This document shows, in pieces, positions 27,526 through 35,596 of a stretch of DNA of 64,000 nt. Each line of letters starts with the position of its first letter. Position 1 is the first letter of the stretch. The notes beneath the pieces were generated by a model. It ran no database searches. It was not told the DNA's origin and worked only from the letters and a program-made list of their open reading frames with translations. Source of the stretch: Verrucomicrobiota bacterium (GTDB lineage: Bacteria; Verrucomicrobiota; Verrucomicrobiia; Opitutales; Opitutaceae); NCBI GenBank assembly GCA_023426435.1, contig JAFAAS010000023.1, positions 14,339 through 78,338 of the forward strand. Reading direction: 5' to 3'. A program made the translations under genes and the position numbers.

Positions 27526-28035
27526 GTGAAGACACTCCACCGGGCGAGGGCGGTCGCTGCCCGGGCAGCGATGATGATTGGAATTTCATTGGCATCGGCG
27601 GCCACCGCGGCGGATCGCGCCGATGACGAAGCGGCGGTCAGGGAACTTGGCACAAAGTGGCAGGATGCCTGGAACAGGCGCGACGCGGAGGCGTTGACGG
27701 CTCTGCTCGCGGAGGACGTGGATTTCGTCACGGTGCTCGGCCCGAGAGGCTGGATGAGAGGCCATGCGCAGTTCAAAGAAGCGCATGCGCGGATGTTCAC
27801 CACGCTGTTCACCGAGAGCCGGTGGACGACGCGTGAGACGCACGTGAAGTTCATTCGCCCCGACCTGGCGATTCAACGCGTGTTGTGGTCGACGACGGGA
27901 GATCGCGTGCGCCACGTGAAACATGGCGAGCCGCGCAGTGGGATCTTCACCTGGGTTGTGGAGAAACGAAATGGCACGTGGCTGATCATCGCGTCGCAGA
28001 ATACGGAGAGCATGCCGATCCTGCCGGGGCAGTGA
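27526..28035 (+). CDS. SgcJ/EcaC-type DUF4440/SnoaL-like protein, exported
   Basis: 169 residues from GTG at 27526, with AAGGAT about 9 bases upstream. A signal peptide (MISLASAATAA region) precedes an NTF2-like domain: VRELGTKWQDAWNRRDAEAL, LLAEDVDFVTVLGPRGWMRG, and the C-terminal WVVEKRNGTWLIIASQNTES. The SgcJ/EcaC family fits these motifs. Its members carry out unknown small-molecule chemistry. No operon partners are evident. Confidence 0.82.
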   Translation: MKTLHRARAVAARAAMMIGISLASAATAADRADDEAAVRELGTKWQDAWNRRDAEALTALLAEDVDFVTVLGPRGWMRGHAQFKEAHARMFTTLFTESRWTTRETHVKFIRPDLAIQRVLWSTTGDRVRHVKHGEPRSGIFTWVVEKRNGTWLIIASQNTESMPILPGQ

Positions 28036-28199
28036 CGTGGTTGACCGAGCGCTCATGAGCGGGCTTGGGCGGCGTCGTCGAAGACGGGCGCGGTTGTCCC
28101 GGCATGGATCGCCGGGCGCGCGCTACCGTGGAAAGGAGGTCGCGCGAGGTTGCGTGCGGCGGACGGATCGGATGGGATCGCGACTCTCGATATTCCAGC

Positions 28200-28709
28200 A
28201 TGAGCACTTATAAAAAGCTTCCGATGGGCGCGAAGAAGAAGATCGCGCTCGTCGCTCACGACAACATGAAGGCCACGCTCGTCGAGTGGGCCAAATTCAA
28301 TCGCGGCACGCTTTCGCGGCACAGCGTGTTTGCGACCGGCACCACGGGGCTTCTGCTCGAGAAAGAGCTGGGGTTTCCGATCAAGAAGCTGCAGAGCGGT
28401 CCGCTCGGCGGCGACCAGCAGATCGGCGCGAAGATCGTAGAAGGAGAAATCGATTTTCTCATCTTCTTCTGGGATCCGCTGGAACAGCAGCCGCACGATC
28501 CCGACGTGAAGGCGCTGCTGCGGATGGCCGTCGTGTGGAACGTGCCCACGGCGTGCGATCGGGCGACGGCTGACTTTGTCATTTCATCGCCGCTGATGGA
28601 TGCGGCTTACGATCGGCTCATCCCGGATTACGACGTGTATCGAAAGCGCAAAGTGCCCGGGGTGGACGCGCCCCCGGTGCCGATCGCCGGCGCAAAACTG
28701 CGCAGTTAA
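28200..28709 (+). CDS. mgsA: Methylglyoxal synthase
   Basis: 169 residues from the ATG at 28200. Key motifs: KKIALVAHDNMKATLVEW (His and Asp of the substrate pocket), FATGTTGLLLEK, LQSGPLGGDQQIGA with the catalytic Asp in GGDQQ, IDFLIFFWDPLEQQPHDPDV and the NVPTACDRATADF segment. The enzyme converts dihydroxyacetone phosphate to methylglyoxal, a bypass of lower glycolysis under phosphate limitation. The C-terminal tail of about 15 residues (PGVDAPPVPIAG) is longer than in E. coli MgsA. Confidence 0.95.
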   Translation: MSTYKKLPMGAKKKIALVAHDNMKATLVEWAKFNRGTLSRHSVFATGTTGLLLEKELGFPIKKLQSGPLGGDQQIGAKIVEGEIDFLIFFWDPLEQQPHDPDVKALLRMAVVWNVPTACDRATADFVISSPLMDAAYDRLIPDYDVYRKRKVPGVDAPPVPIAGAKLRS

Positions 28710-28734
28710 CGCGATCGCGGCGCGATCGGACGCG

Positions 28735-29655
28735 TCACTCGTGCACCCGTTCGAGCGATCGCAACCAGAGGCTCGAGCCGGCGGCTTTTAAGAACTCCGG
28801 AAAGCGGTCGTGGAAAATCTCAGGGAATGAATGTTTCGCGAAGGCGTTGAACGCGACGATCTCGAATTGGGAATTGCCGACGAGGAACGCGCGCAGAAAC
28901 AAGGATTCGTTCCACGCCCGGCCTTCGCGAAGCCATTTGGTCGGATAGGAAAACGGGTAGAAAATGTCATGGAAATGGACGAGCACGCCGGGCTTCAGCC
29001 GCGGAACGATGCGCAGCAGGATGTGCGCGACGTCGCTGCCGATTTTGCACACATGGGAGGAGTCGATGAAGAGCAAGTCGTGAGCTTCGAGTTGATCGAA
29101 CACCGACAGTGAAACTTCCTGCGCGGGTTGTGGCAGGATCGTGGTCATCGCTTTGTCCCTTTCGGAAAGGAGCGCGTGCAGGCGTTCGGGATGGGGTTCG
29201 ATGAACGTCAGGGCGGCGGAGGTGCCCATGTGGTCCAGCGTGTCGAGCATCACGGCGGAGGAGAATCCCGAACCGATCTCGATGATGCGGCGCGGTTGTT
29301 CTTTGCGCAGCAAGGCGGAGAGGACGAATGCGTCGGAAGGACCAAACCAGTCGTTTTCGGAATAGAAGCGGAAGTCCGGCGTTCGATGGAAGGGAAAAGG
29401 CAGGGGTGGAAAATTCGAAAGGAGCTCTTCGTAGAATGAACGCTGGGCCTTCGTCCGCAGATCGATGTGCTCCCAATATTCGGGCCCGTCGAAGGGAGCG
29501 CCTGTATCAGGCTGGACATTACGCAGGTCGAGCAGCGGCGAATAAAAATGGCCGGGAGGGAAGGCGACGGCGCCGCGAAGGTTGGGATCGAGCCGGAGCC
29601 GACGTTCGAGCAGCCGCTTCTGAATGCCCGAAAAGTATAGTGCGGGGTTCAACAC
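28735..29655 (-). CDS. Class I SAM-dependent methyltransferase, CmcI-like
   Basis: 306 residues. The N-terminal ~100 residues contain FPPGHFYSPLLDLRNVQP; motif I is RRIIEIGSGFSSAVMLDTLD (around 140-160), followed by LTFIEPHPERLHALL and DLLFIDSSHVCKIGSD, which gives the Asp/His ligand pair seen in metal-dependent O-methyltransferases of the CmcI type, and LVHFHDIFYPF. It is convergent with mgsA. The substrate is not known; related proteins methylate glycans or cephalosporins. Confidence 0.82.
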   Translation of the reverse strand: MLNPALYFSGIQKRLLERRLRLDPNLRGAVAFPPGHFYSPLLDLRNVQPDTGAPFDGPEYWEHIDLRTKAQRSFYEELLSNFPPLPFPFHRTPDFRFYSENDWFGPSDAFVLSALLRKEQPRRIIEIGSGFSSAVMLDTLDHMGTSAALTFIEPHPERLHALLSERDKAMTTILPQPAQEVSLSVFDQLEAHDLLFIDSSHVCKIGSDVAHILLRIVPRLKPGVLVHFHDIFYPFSYPTKWLREGRAWNESLFLRAFLVGNSQFEIVAFNAFAKHSFPEIFHDRFPEFLKAAGSSLWLRSLERVHE

Positions 29656-29761
29656 GCGCGGCAGTGTGGCGCGTGGGAATCGCGCCGGAAATACAAACGA
29701 ATGGGCGAAGACGACGCATGATCGTATCGGGCTTTCGCCGATGAGACCGCCTCTTGGGTGG

Positions 29762-30015
29762 CTATGGCGGCGGGCGGCGTCTCACCGTTCTCCGGCCCAG
29801 TGAGGCGAAGAGAGCAGCGGTGGCCGCGATGGCGGCCGGGGCGAAGACCGTCAATGCCGGCCAGTATCCCCGCAGCAGCACGCCGGCCGCGCTGATTTCG
29901 CTGGCGCCGCCGGCCAGACTAGGCGGCCGAAAAGAAGCGGGAAGCCGACCGCGAGAATTGTGATGAGAAAAAGCGTGGCGGTGGAAACCACGTTAACGCG
30001 GGTGGAGGGCGGCAC
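29762..30015 (-). pseudogene. Small membrane protein gene with an apparent frameshift
   Basis: From a possible GTG at 30015, the minus strand reads VVSTATLFLITILAVGFPLL then FGRL. The frame then breaks. After a shift of one base near 29923 it continues LAGGASEISAAGVLLRGYW and LTVFAPAAIAATAALFASLG to a stop at 29762. Two hydrophobic helices with a consistent membrane pattern suggest one small integral-membrane protein that carries a single-base indel. The family is not recognised. Confidence 0.35.
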
Positions 30016-30150
30016 GGTCGCAGTTGAGGGCGGGTTAAACGCCGGCGCGGAACGCGATTACGCGACCGTTTAAGTGATCGTGCGGCGGCGGCCGGGGCGT
30101 GAAGGACAAGTGTTTATAGTGAACGCCCGAAAAAATATAGAAGCCGGATC

Positions 30151-30262
30151 ATTTTTGCTGGTTTTCGGAAGTGCAGTTGTCCAGCGTTTGCGCTCCTCCA
30201 GCTTTCTGCCCTTGAGCCCGTCCTGTTCGATTCCATTTCCGCTCTGCCTGCGCGCCGCATCG
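30151..30262 (+). repeat. Degenerate copy of element B upstream of the CsgG-like operon
   Basis: The run atttttgctggttttcgg, then gtccagcgtttgcgctcctc, ttgagcccgtcctgttcga and gctctgcctgcgcgcc aligns with the first half of element B (compare 49463-49565). It lies 60 bases upstream of the lipoprotein operon. The rest of the 667-base gap contains the frameshifted membrane protein and nothing else I can identify. Confidence 0.6.
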
Positions 30263-30322
30263 TTCTGCCGCGCTGAGATATAGAGGAGACATGGACGCCG
30301 CGTCCTTCAACTCACTGTTTCT

Positions 30323-30994
30323 ATGCGTAAACTATTGCTCCTTGGTGCCGCGGGCGCGCTCGCCTGCCTTTTTGGTGGGTGTGCGACCGAGTCGACTCGC
30401 AGGCTGGAAATCCCGCAGGTGACGGCAGCGGCTCGTCCCTATAGCGGTCCCAAAAATGTAGTAGTCGTAGGCAAGTTCGACAACCGCTCGAGTTTTATGC
30501 GAGGGCTCTTTTCAGACGGTGTCGACCGTCTTGGAGGACAGGCGAAGACGATCCTCATCTCGCACTTGCAACAAACCGGGCGCTTTTCAGTGCTCGATCG
30601 GGAAAACTTAGAGGAAACCAAGCGAGAAGCTGAACTAAGAGGAGTGGCTCAACAGCTCAAAGGTGCTGATTTCGCGGTGACAGGAGACGTGACGGAGTTT
30701 GGTCGCAAAGAAGTTGGTGACCAGCAGTTGTTCGGAATTGTGGGTCAAGGGAAGCAACAGATCGCATATGCGAAGGTTGGGCTCTACGTTGTTGATGTCT
30801 CTACATCGGAAGTGGTATTTTCCGCATTTGGCGCGGGAGGGTATAAATTGAGCAATAGAGAGGTTTTGGGCTTCGGAGGAACGTCCAGCTATGACGCGAC
30901 CTTAAATGGCAAGGTTCTCGATCTGGCGGTTCGCCAAGCAGTGGATGGGCTTATTGAAGGGTTGGAGGCGGGTAGGTGGACTGTAACTAAATAA
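30323..30994 (+). CDS. CsgG/HfaB-family lipoprotein
   Basis: 223 residues with a lipoprotein signal, MRKLLLLGAAGALACL, ending at the lipobox FGGC. The body has the CsgG pattern: KNVVVVGKFDNRSS, LISHLQQTGRFSVLDRENLE, KGADFAVTGDVTEFG, VVDVSTSEVVFSAFGAGG and a C-terminal helix DLAVRQAVDGLIEGL. CsgG-type proteins form outer-membrane secretion pores or associate with the outer membrane. It is the first gene of a three-lipoprotein operon. Its ATG lacks a recognisable ribosome-binding site; a GAGGAG at 30281 instead fits an out-of-frame ATG at 30291. GC is visibly lower than in neighbours. Confidence 0.9.
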   Translation: MRKLLLLGAAGALACLFGGCATESTRRLEIPQVTAAARPYSGPKNVVVVGKFDNRSSFMRGLFSDGVDRLGGQAKTILISHLQQTGRFSVLDRENLEETKREAELRGVAQQLKGADFAVTGDVTEFGRKEVGDQQLFGIVGQGKQQIAYAKVGLYVVDVSTSEVVFSAFGAGGYKLSNREVLGFGGTSSYDATLNGKVLDLAVRQAVDGLIEGLEAGRWTVTK

Positions 30995-31001
30995 ATATCC
31001 G

Positions 31002-31352
31002 ATGAAGCGGATTTTACTATTAATAGGAGTGGCGTTGCTCCTGTCAGGCTGCCAAACCGCACGGCCCCTGTATCACTGGGGGTCGTATGAAACCATTGCT
31101 TATTTAAGCTATTCTAAGCCGGACAAGGCAACGTTGGAGCTGCAACTTGAAAAGCTGCAAAAGGACGTTTCCGATTCGAAGAAAGTGGCGGCACATCCGG
31201 GACTACACGCCCAACTTGGCTATGTTTACTTTCAGCTCGGCCGAATCGACGAGGCGGTGAAGCAGTTCGAAATGGAAAAGGCGCTGTTTCCTGAAGCCAC
31301 AATTTTTATGGATCGAATGATCGAGAGGGCGAAGGGAGGGGAATCAGCATGA
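31002..31352 (+). CDS. DUF4810 lipoprotein
   Basis: 116 residues; signal and lipobox LLLIGVALLLSGC at the N-terminus. The sequence LYHWGSYETIAYLSYSKPDK is the signature start of the DUF4810 family, followed by a TPR-like helical pair (HAQLGYVYFQLGRIDEAVKQ, EMEKALFPEATIFMDRMIER). It begins 7 bases after the CsgG-like gene and overlaps the next gene by 4 bases (ATGA), so the three genes are probably co-translated. Confidence 0.9.
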   Translation: MKRILLLIGVALLLSGCQTARPLYHWGSYETIAYLSYSKPDKATLELQLEKLQKDVSDSKKVAAHPGLHAQLGYVYFQLGRIDEAVKQFEMEKALFPEATIFMDRMIERAKGGESA

Positions 31353-31966
31353 AGCTCACCCCACTGATGTTGGTCGCGGCGGTCCTGCTGCTGGCGGCGT
31401 GCAAGACTATACCGCCGAAGGACTATACGGAGTTCAAGAGGTCCGCCCCTCGATCTATATTGGTCCTTCCTCCGATCAACGACACGAATGAGGTGATCGC
31501 GCCGTATAGTGTCCTTACAACTGTCACCCGCCCGTTGGCCGAACTCGGCTACTATGTCGTGCCTGTGGTCATGGCGGACCACTTTCTGAAAGAGAACGGA
31601 CTCGCGCTTCCAGCGGAGATGCATCAAGCGCCGCTGGACAAGCTTCAGTCTGTGTTCGGTGTCGACGCTGTTTTATATCTCACGGTTGAGAGATACGGCT
31701 CGAAGTATCAGGTGCTAGCGAGTAACACCTTCGTGACGGTGAAGGCTTTGTTAGTTGATGCCCGGACCGGAGTAGAACTCTGGGAGCATCGAACTGAGAC
31801 GGTGTATGCCGGAAGCGCAGGACTCATTGAAGCCTTGGTGGAGCAGGTTCTGAACAAACTCGTCGACCAAGCGCACAACGTGGCAGTGATGGCTTCGTTT
31901 CAACTACTCACTGTTCCGGGGCAGGGTATTCCGAAAGGGCCGCACCATCCGGAGCACGGGACATAA
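31349..31966 (+). CDS. GNA1162/DUF799 family lipoprotein
   Basis: 205 residues with a lipoprotein signal (LMLVAAVLLLAAC). The DUF799 features are PRSILVLPPINDTNEVIAPY, VLTTVTRPLAELGYYVVPVV, ALPAEMHQAPLDKLQSVFG, ADAVLYLTVERYGSKYQV-like strand and a C-terminal helix. The neisserial homologue is the surface-exposed antigen GNA1162; like CsgG it has a transport-lipoprotein fold. In other bacteria this family is coupled to CsgG-like and DUF4810 lipoproteins, as here, suggesting an outer-membrane complex (inference). Confidence 0.9.
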   Translation: MKLTPLMLVAAVLLLAACKTIPPKDYTEFKRSAPRSILVLPPINDTNEVIAPYSVLTTVTRPLAELGYYVVPVVMADHFLKENGLALPAEMHQAPLDKLQSVFGVDAVLYLTVERYGSKYQVLASNTFVTVKALLVDARTGVELWEHRTETVYAGSAGLIEALVEQVLNKLVDQAHNVAVMASFQLLTVPGQGIPKGPHHPEHGT

Positions 31967-32112
31967 GCAACTGGGCCCCTGCTGCTCCCGAGCAAACATG
32001 TTGATCGGGCCGCGTGGGCTTCTGCGGTTGTCGCATGATTTGTGGGCTGCCACAGCGTGGTTGATGAACTCAGCTTTTCTTCAGGGCTGCCACGTTCCGA
32101 CTCGAATAGGAT

Positions 32113-33045
32113 CTATTCGGCCTGGAAGCGTTCGGCGTCGGCCTTGTTCCAGGTGATGATTGCTTCGCCGGAGATGAAGTTTCGGTCGAGATAAGGGCGG
32201 CCGAAGTTCACGCGCTCCTCTTGGGCGGTGCCGGCTTTGATTTCGTCGATCAGTTTTTGCATATCGAGAATGTAGCGCATCGTGAGCTTTTCCTTTTCCC
32301 GCTTCTGCCAGTAGTGGCCGCCGAAGATGAGCAGCTTGTCCTCGTCGATTTGGTGGTCGGGGTTGCGAATGTAGGCGATGAGCCGGTCGATGCTTTGGCG
32401 ATATTGCGCGAAACCTTCGTTGGAGAAAATCCACACGCCGTGACCGGACCCGATGCCGTCGCCGCTGAAGAGGAGGTTTTTTCCGCGGAGGAAGTAAGCG
32501 GTGGAGTGGTGGGTGTGTCCGGGGATTTTCAACGCATCCACGACCACGCCTCCGTCGAGATCGAGCGACGGGTTGCCGGAGATGGGAATCGTGCGGTCGG
32601 CGGGGAAAAGTTCCCGGCCGGAGAACTCATCTTTCTGGATCCAGAACGTAACGTCGGGGTTGTCCTTGAAGGCGGGCAGCATGCCCGTGTGGTCGCCGTG
32701 ATGATGGGTGACGGCTATATACAGTCGGCGGTCGCTAATCTCGTCTGCGACGAGTTTTTGCAGGGACTCGATTGCGGTGGCGTCCCATTTGATCGCATTC
32801 GATAAGTCGATGAGCAGGGCTCGGTCGCGGCCGACGATGAGATACATGTCGGAGCAGTTGTTGAAGCTCTTCGTGTTGCCCTGCGCGTCGAGGTGGATGC
32901 CGGGAGGATTGGTGTGGTTGGCGTCCTCGATCCGGATGACTCCGGGGCTGATCGGGTGGAGCGTGTAGGGACCCACTTCGCGAGACGGGGCGGACGCGAA
33001 AGCGGAGGACGCGAGCGTGAGCAGGAGGACGAGGAACGATCTCAT
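32113..33045 (-). CDS. Exported metallo-beta-lactamase-fold hydrolase
   Basis: 310 residues from the ATG at 33045 with signal peptide MRSFLVLLLTLASSAFASA. The longer open frame would extend through repeat A copy 4 and is rejected. The metal motif is VTHHHGDHTGMLPAF (HxHxDH type, with HHHGDH), a second His in IPGHTHHSTAYF, Asp in LFSGDGIGSGHG and a final His in LIFGGHYWQ. This is an MBL-fold hydrolase, but the substrate (lactam, lactone or other ester) cannot be inferred. Confidence 0.88.
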   Translation of the reverse strand: MRSFLVLLLTLASSAFASAPSREVGPYTLHPISPGVIRIEDANHTNPPGIHLDAQGNTKSFNNCSDMYLIVGRDRALLIDLSNAIKWDATAIESLQKLVADEISDRRLYIAVTHHHGDHTGMLPAFKDNPDVTFWIQKDEFSGRELFPADRTIPISGNPSLDLDGGVVVDALKIPGHTHHSTAYFLRGKNLLFSGDGIGSGHGVWIFSNEGFAQYRQSIDRLIAYIRNPDHQIDEDKLLIFGGHYWQKREKEKLTMRYILDMQKLIDEIKAGTAQEERVNFGRPYLDRNFISGEAIITWNKADAERFQAE

Positions 33046-33167
33046 TGGGTGGGGTAACGTGAACTGGAGCGTCTGTTCGCTCGCCAGCTGGCGCAAGCGT
33101 GAGGATTCCCGCTGGGTTTTGATCCGACTACTTTTGCATCCGATGTAATGCATCCGGCGGCGGCGTC

Positions 33168-33322
33168 CTATAGCATATTTAATAATTTCATAGCCGTTGG
33201 CCGAATCGGAATACCCGATTTGAACCACGAAGGCACCGAGCACACAGAGGAAGGCTACGGGATCTCTCCGTGCCTTTGTGCCTATGTGGTTCACCTGAAG
33301 GGCTCTAGTTTTTATGAAAACG
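33168..33322 (-). repeat. Interspersed repeat A, copy 4 (inverted)
   Basis: Reverse complement of the units at 7171 and 17977: it starts ctatagcatatttaa and ends tttttatgaaaacgc. It sits in the promoter-side gap between the divergent MBL hydrolase and WG-repeat genes (389 bases). Apart from this copy, the gap shows nothing recognisable. Confidence 0.9.
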
Positions 33323-33434
33323 CCCCAAGTAGGCGGGGCGGGGAGGCAGCGTGTTCCATGTGTCTGTCATCGACAATTGAGAACTGACGCGTGTGCTCTT
33401 TGAGCCGGATGCTCATCGGAGCGCTTTTCCTCTC

Positions 33435-35072
33435 ATGAAACTTCTGCCCGCGGTGTTTTTGATCGCTCTCGGAACGGCTGCCTTCGTCGGCTCGAGCCGG
33501 GCGCAGAGCCGGCTTTATCAGCTTCCTGTTTCGGAGCGCGCGCCACGGGCGTATGCCTTGGGCGATGAAATCGGGCGATTCGAGCATGGCCCTGCGCCGC
33601 TGAAGATTGGCGCCGGTTACGTCTATGTGGATCGCAGCGGAAAAGTCGTTCTCCCGTTGCGTGGACAATTGCCGTTCGACTACGCGGGCGAGTTTGGCGC
33701 CAACGGACTTGCTGCGGTTTCGCATCGAGGAAAGTTCGGCTATATCACGCCGGGCGGCGAATGGCGCGTGCCCGCGCAGTTCGACATGGCGGAAAGTTTT
33801 TGGAACGCGTCGTTCGCGATCGTCCGCGCAAATGAAAAATGGGGCGTGCTGGCCGCGGACGGGAGCGAGTTGATCCCGGTGGTTTACGACGCGGTGGAGT
33901 CGATCGAAGGCGGAGGTTTCACGGTGTTCGACGGCCATGCGTGGACGCTCGCAAGTCCCACGGGCGAGCTCCTGCAACCGTTCAAATTCGAAGCCCTGCG
34001 CAACATGCTGGGCAACGGGTCCGAGGGGCTCGTTCCGGCGCGGAGGGACGACCGCTGGGGATTCGTTTCGGCGGCGACGGGCGAAGTCGTTGTCCCGATG
34101 ATTTACGAAAAAGTGGGCCGCTTCTCCGAGGGCCGGGCGAACTTCGTCGCTGGAGAAAAAATCGGCTACGTGGATCGCACGGGGCGGGTGATCGTGGAAC
34201 CGCGTTTCGAGAGCGCCGATGAATTTTCCGAAGGCCTCGCCGCGGTTCAGCTCGACGGCCGCTGGGGCTATTTGGACCTGCAAGGCGAGTTGGCGATCGC
34301 GCCCGCCTTCGACCGCGCACGGAAATTTTCCGGCGGATATGCCAGCGTGAAGCGCGACAATGAATGGCTCACGATTGACCGCCGCGGCGAATTTGTGACG
34401 CCTCCTCCCGATGCTGTTCCCACCGAGGAGCACGACGCGGACGCGGCGCAACCCGTCACCCGGCGCCAGCGTAGCACGGTGCGCTACGATCACATCAACG
34501 TTGGGATGACGTTGCTGTGGGACGAGCAGGGGCGCGCGACGGAGACGCGCGTGTTTCGCCTCGATAACGACGAAACCGTGATCTGGGACGCGCGCCTGAC
34601 CGACGGCCTTGTGCACGACGGTTTCTGCATGATCGAGGGGAAACCGGTGATCTTCGGGTCCCATGTTCGATTCCAACTCGATGCTCTCGATGAGCAGATG
34701 GCGGCGGCCTGGCGCACGCGCGAAAAAACGCTGGGCCCCGTGATCTCCGCCAACGTCACCTCCGGCATGAAGCAGGCGGCGGTGGCCGCTTTGATGGCTA
34801 TCAGCAACGAGCTCAAGGGGGTCGAGAACCTGGAGAGGATTCATTTCGCCGACCGCCACCGCGTGGACCACGACGCCGCGAATGACGTCGAGGCCACGAT
34901 CAATCGCATCATGCGAGCGCGCCCTTATGTGAATCGGGTCAAGGCGCTCGCGGAAAACATCGAGGTCACCATCCGCGACCGAGAAGGGCTCAACGACGAT
35001 CAGCGGAGGCTGCTCGATCGCATCCGCAACAAAGCCGCGTTGGCGGCGCAGGAAGTGTTGGGATTGAAATAA
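33435..35072 (+). CDS. Exported WG-repeat protein
   Basis: 545 residues from the ATG at 33435 (MKLLPAVFLIALGTAAFVGS signal, cleaved near SRAQ). Residues ~25-330 contain at least six WG/KWG-type repeats with the pattern GKFGYITPGGEWRVPAQFD, EKWGVLAADGSELIPVVYDA, DRWGFVSAATGEVVVPMIYE, EKIGYVDRTGRVIVEPRFES and GRWGYLDLQGELAIAPAFDR. The C-terminal ~220 residues (after VRYDHINVGMTLLWDEQG) form a charged, largely helical domain. WG-repeat proteins are extracytoplasmic in many bacteria, with unknown function. Confidence 0.9.
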   Translation: MKLLPAVFLIALGTAAFVGSSRAQSRLYQLPVSERAPRAYALGDEIGRFEHGPAPLKIGAGYVYVDRSGKVVLPLRGQLPFDYAGEFGANGLAAVSHRGKFGYITPGGEWRVPAQFDMAESFWNASFAIVRANEKWGVLAADGSELIPVVYDAVESIEGGGFTVFDGHAWTLASPTGELLQPFKFEALRNMLGNGSEGLVPARRDDRWGFVSAATGEVVVPMIYEKVGRFSEGRANFVAGEKIGYVDRTGRVIVEPRFESADEFSEGLAAVQLDGRWGYLDLQGELAIAPAFDRARKFSGGYASVKRDNEWLTIDRRGEFVTPPPDAVPTEEHDADAAQPVTRRQRSTVRYDHINVGMTLLWDEQGRATETRVFRLDNDETVIWDARLTDGLVHDGFCMIEGKPVIFGSHVRFQLDALDEQMAAAWRTREKTLGPVISANVTSGMKQAAVAALMAISNELKGVENLERIHFADRHRVDHDAANDVEATINRIMRARPYVNRVKALAENIEVTIRDREGLNDDQRRLLDRIRNKAALAAQEVLGLK

Positions 35073-35088
35073 GCGTCGTGACGCGTGT

Positions 35089-35490
35089 TCAGGCGGCGAG
35101 CGCGCCGGCGCGACGCGCGCCGATGAACTGGCCGCTGGCCAACACCGCGACGGCGAAGGCCTGGCCGAGCACGAACGCGAGTCCGAGTCCGTTTGGAGAA
35201 ATCCAAGGCGTGAAAAGCAGCAGCACGCTGTCGATCACCCAGAAGGCGTTGCCGATGATCAACGCCAACACCAGTCGGCGCGACGGCGTGCGTTGCGATG
35301 CCGCGCACATCAGGAGCGCGGCGAAAGGCACCAGCACGGCGCCGGCTGCCTGGAGGTAAGCGGCTTGGATGTTAAACAACCGGCCGAGCCATTCGGCGGC
35401 TGCGAGGAGCGCGAGACCCATGGTCGCGGTCGCGACGGCATCGATGAGGAGGAAGCGTTTCAACCAGGTGGGAGTAATCGAGGATTGCAT
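35089..35490 (-). CDS. Four-helix integral membrane protein
   Basis: 133 residues with four predicted transmembrane helices (FLLIDAVATATMGLALLAAA, AGAVLVPFAALLMCAA, LALIIGNAFWVIDSVLLLF, LGLAFVLGQAFAVAVLASG) and short polar loops. The fold resembles small bacterial membrane proteins that sit divergent from XRE regulators. It is divergent from the XRE gene at 35597, with an ATTACCT palindrome between them, suggesting that the regulator controls this gene (inference). Confidence 0.8.
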   Translation of the reverse strand: MQSSITPTWLKRFLLIDAVATATMGLALLAAAEWLGRLFNIQAAYLQAAGAVLVPFAALLMCAASQRTPSRRLVLALIIGNAFWVIDSVLLLFTPWISPNGLGLAFVLGQAFAVAVLASGQFIGARRAGALAA

Positions 35491-35562
35491 GTCGGTAAGG
35501 TTGCGAAGTCATGTCAGGCATGATTCGCACGCAGAGTTTAACAGCGCGCGTTTCGCGCGGCG

Positions 35563-35579
35563 ATTACCTGCGAGGTAAT
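35563..35579. promoter_or_regulatory. Perfect palindrome, candidate operator of the XRE regulator
   Basis: ATTACCT-GCG-AGGTAAT is a perfect 7+7 inverted repeat with a 3-base centre, ending 17 bases before the start of the XRE gene and 73 bases from the divergent membrane-protein start. A spaced short palindrome like this is the usual site for a dimeric HTH regulator. Confidence 0.55.
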
Positions 35580-35596
35580 ATTTTTTTCGCCTGACG

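Noticed and set aside
33046..33294. Longer N-terminus for the MBL hydrolase (start at 33294)
   Set aside because: The extra residues translate repeat A and a signal peptide begins at 33045.
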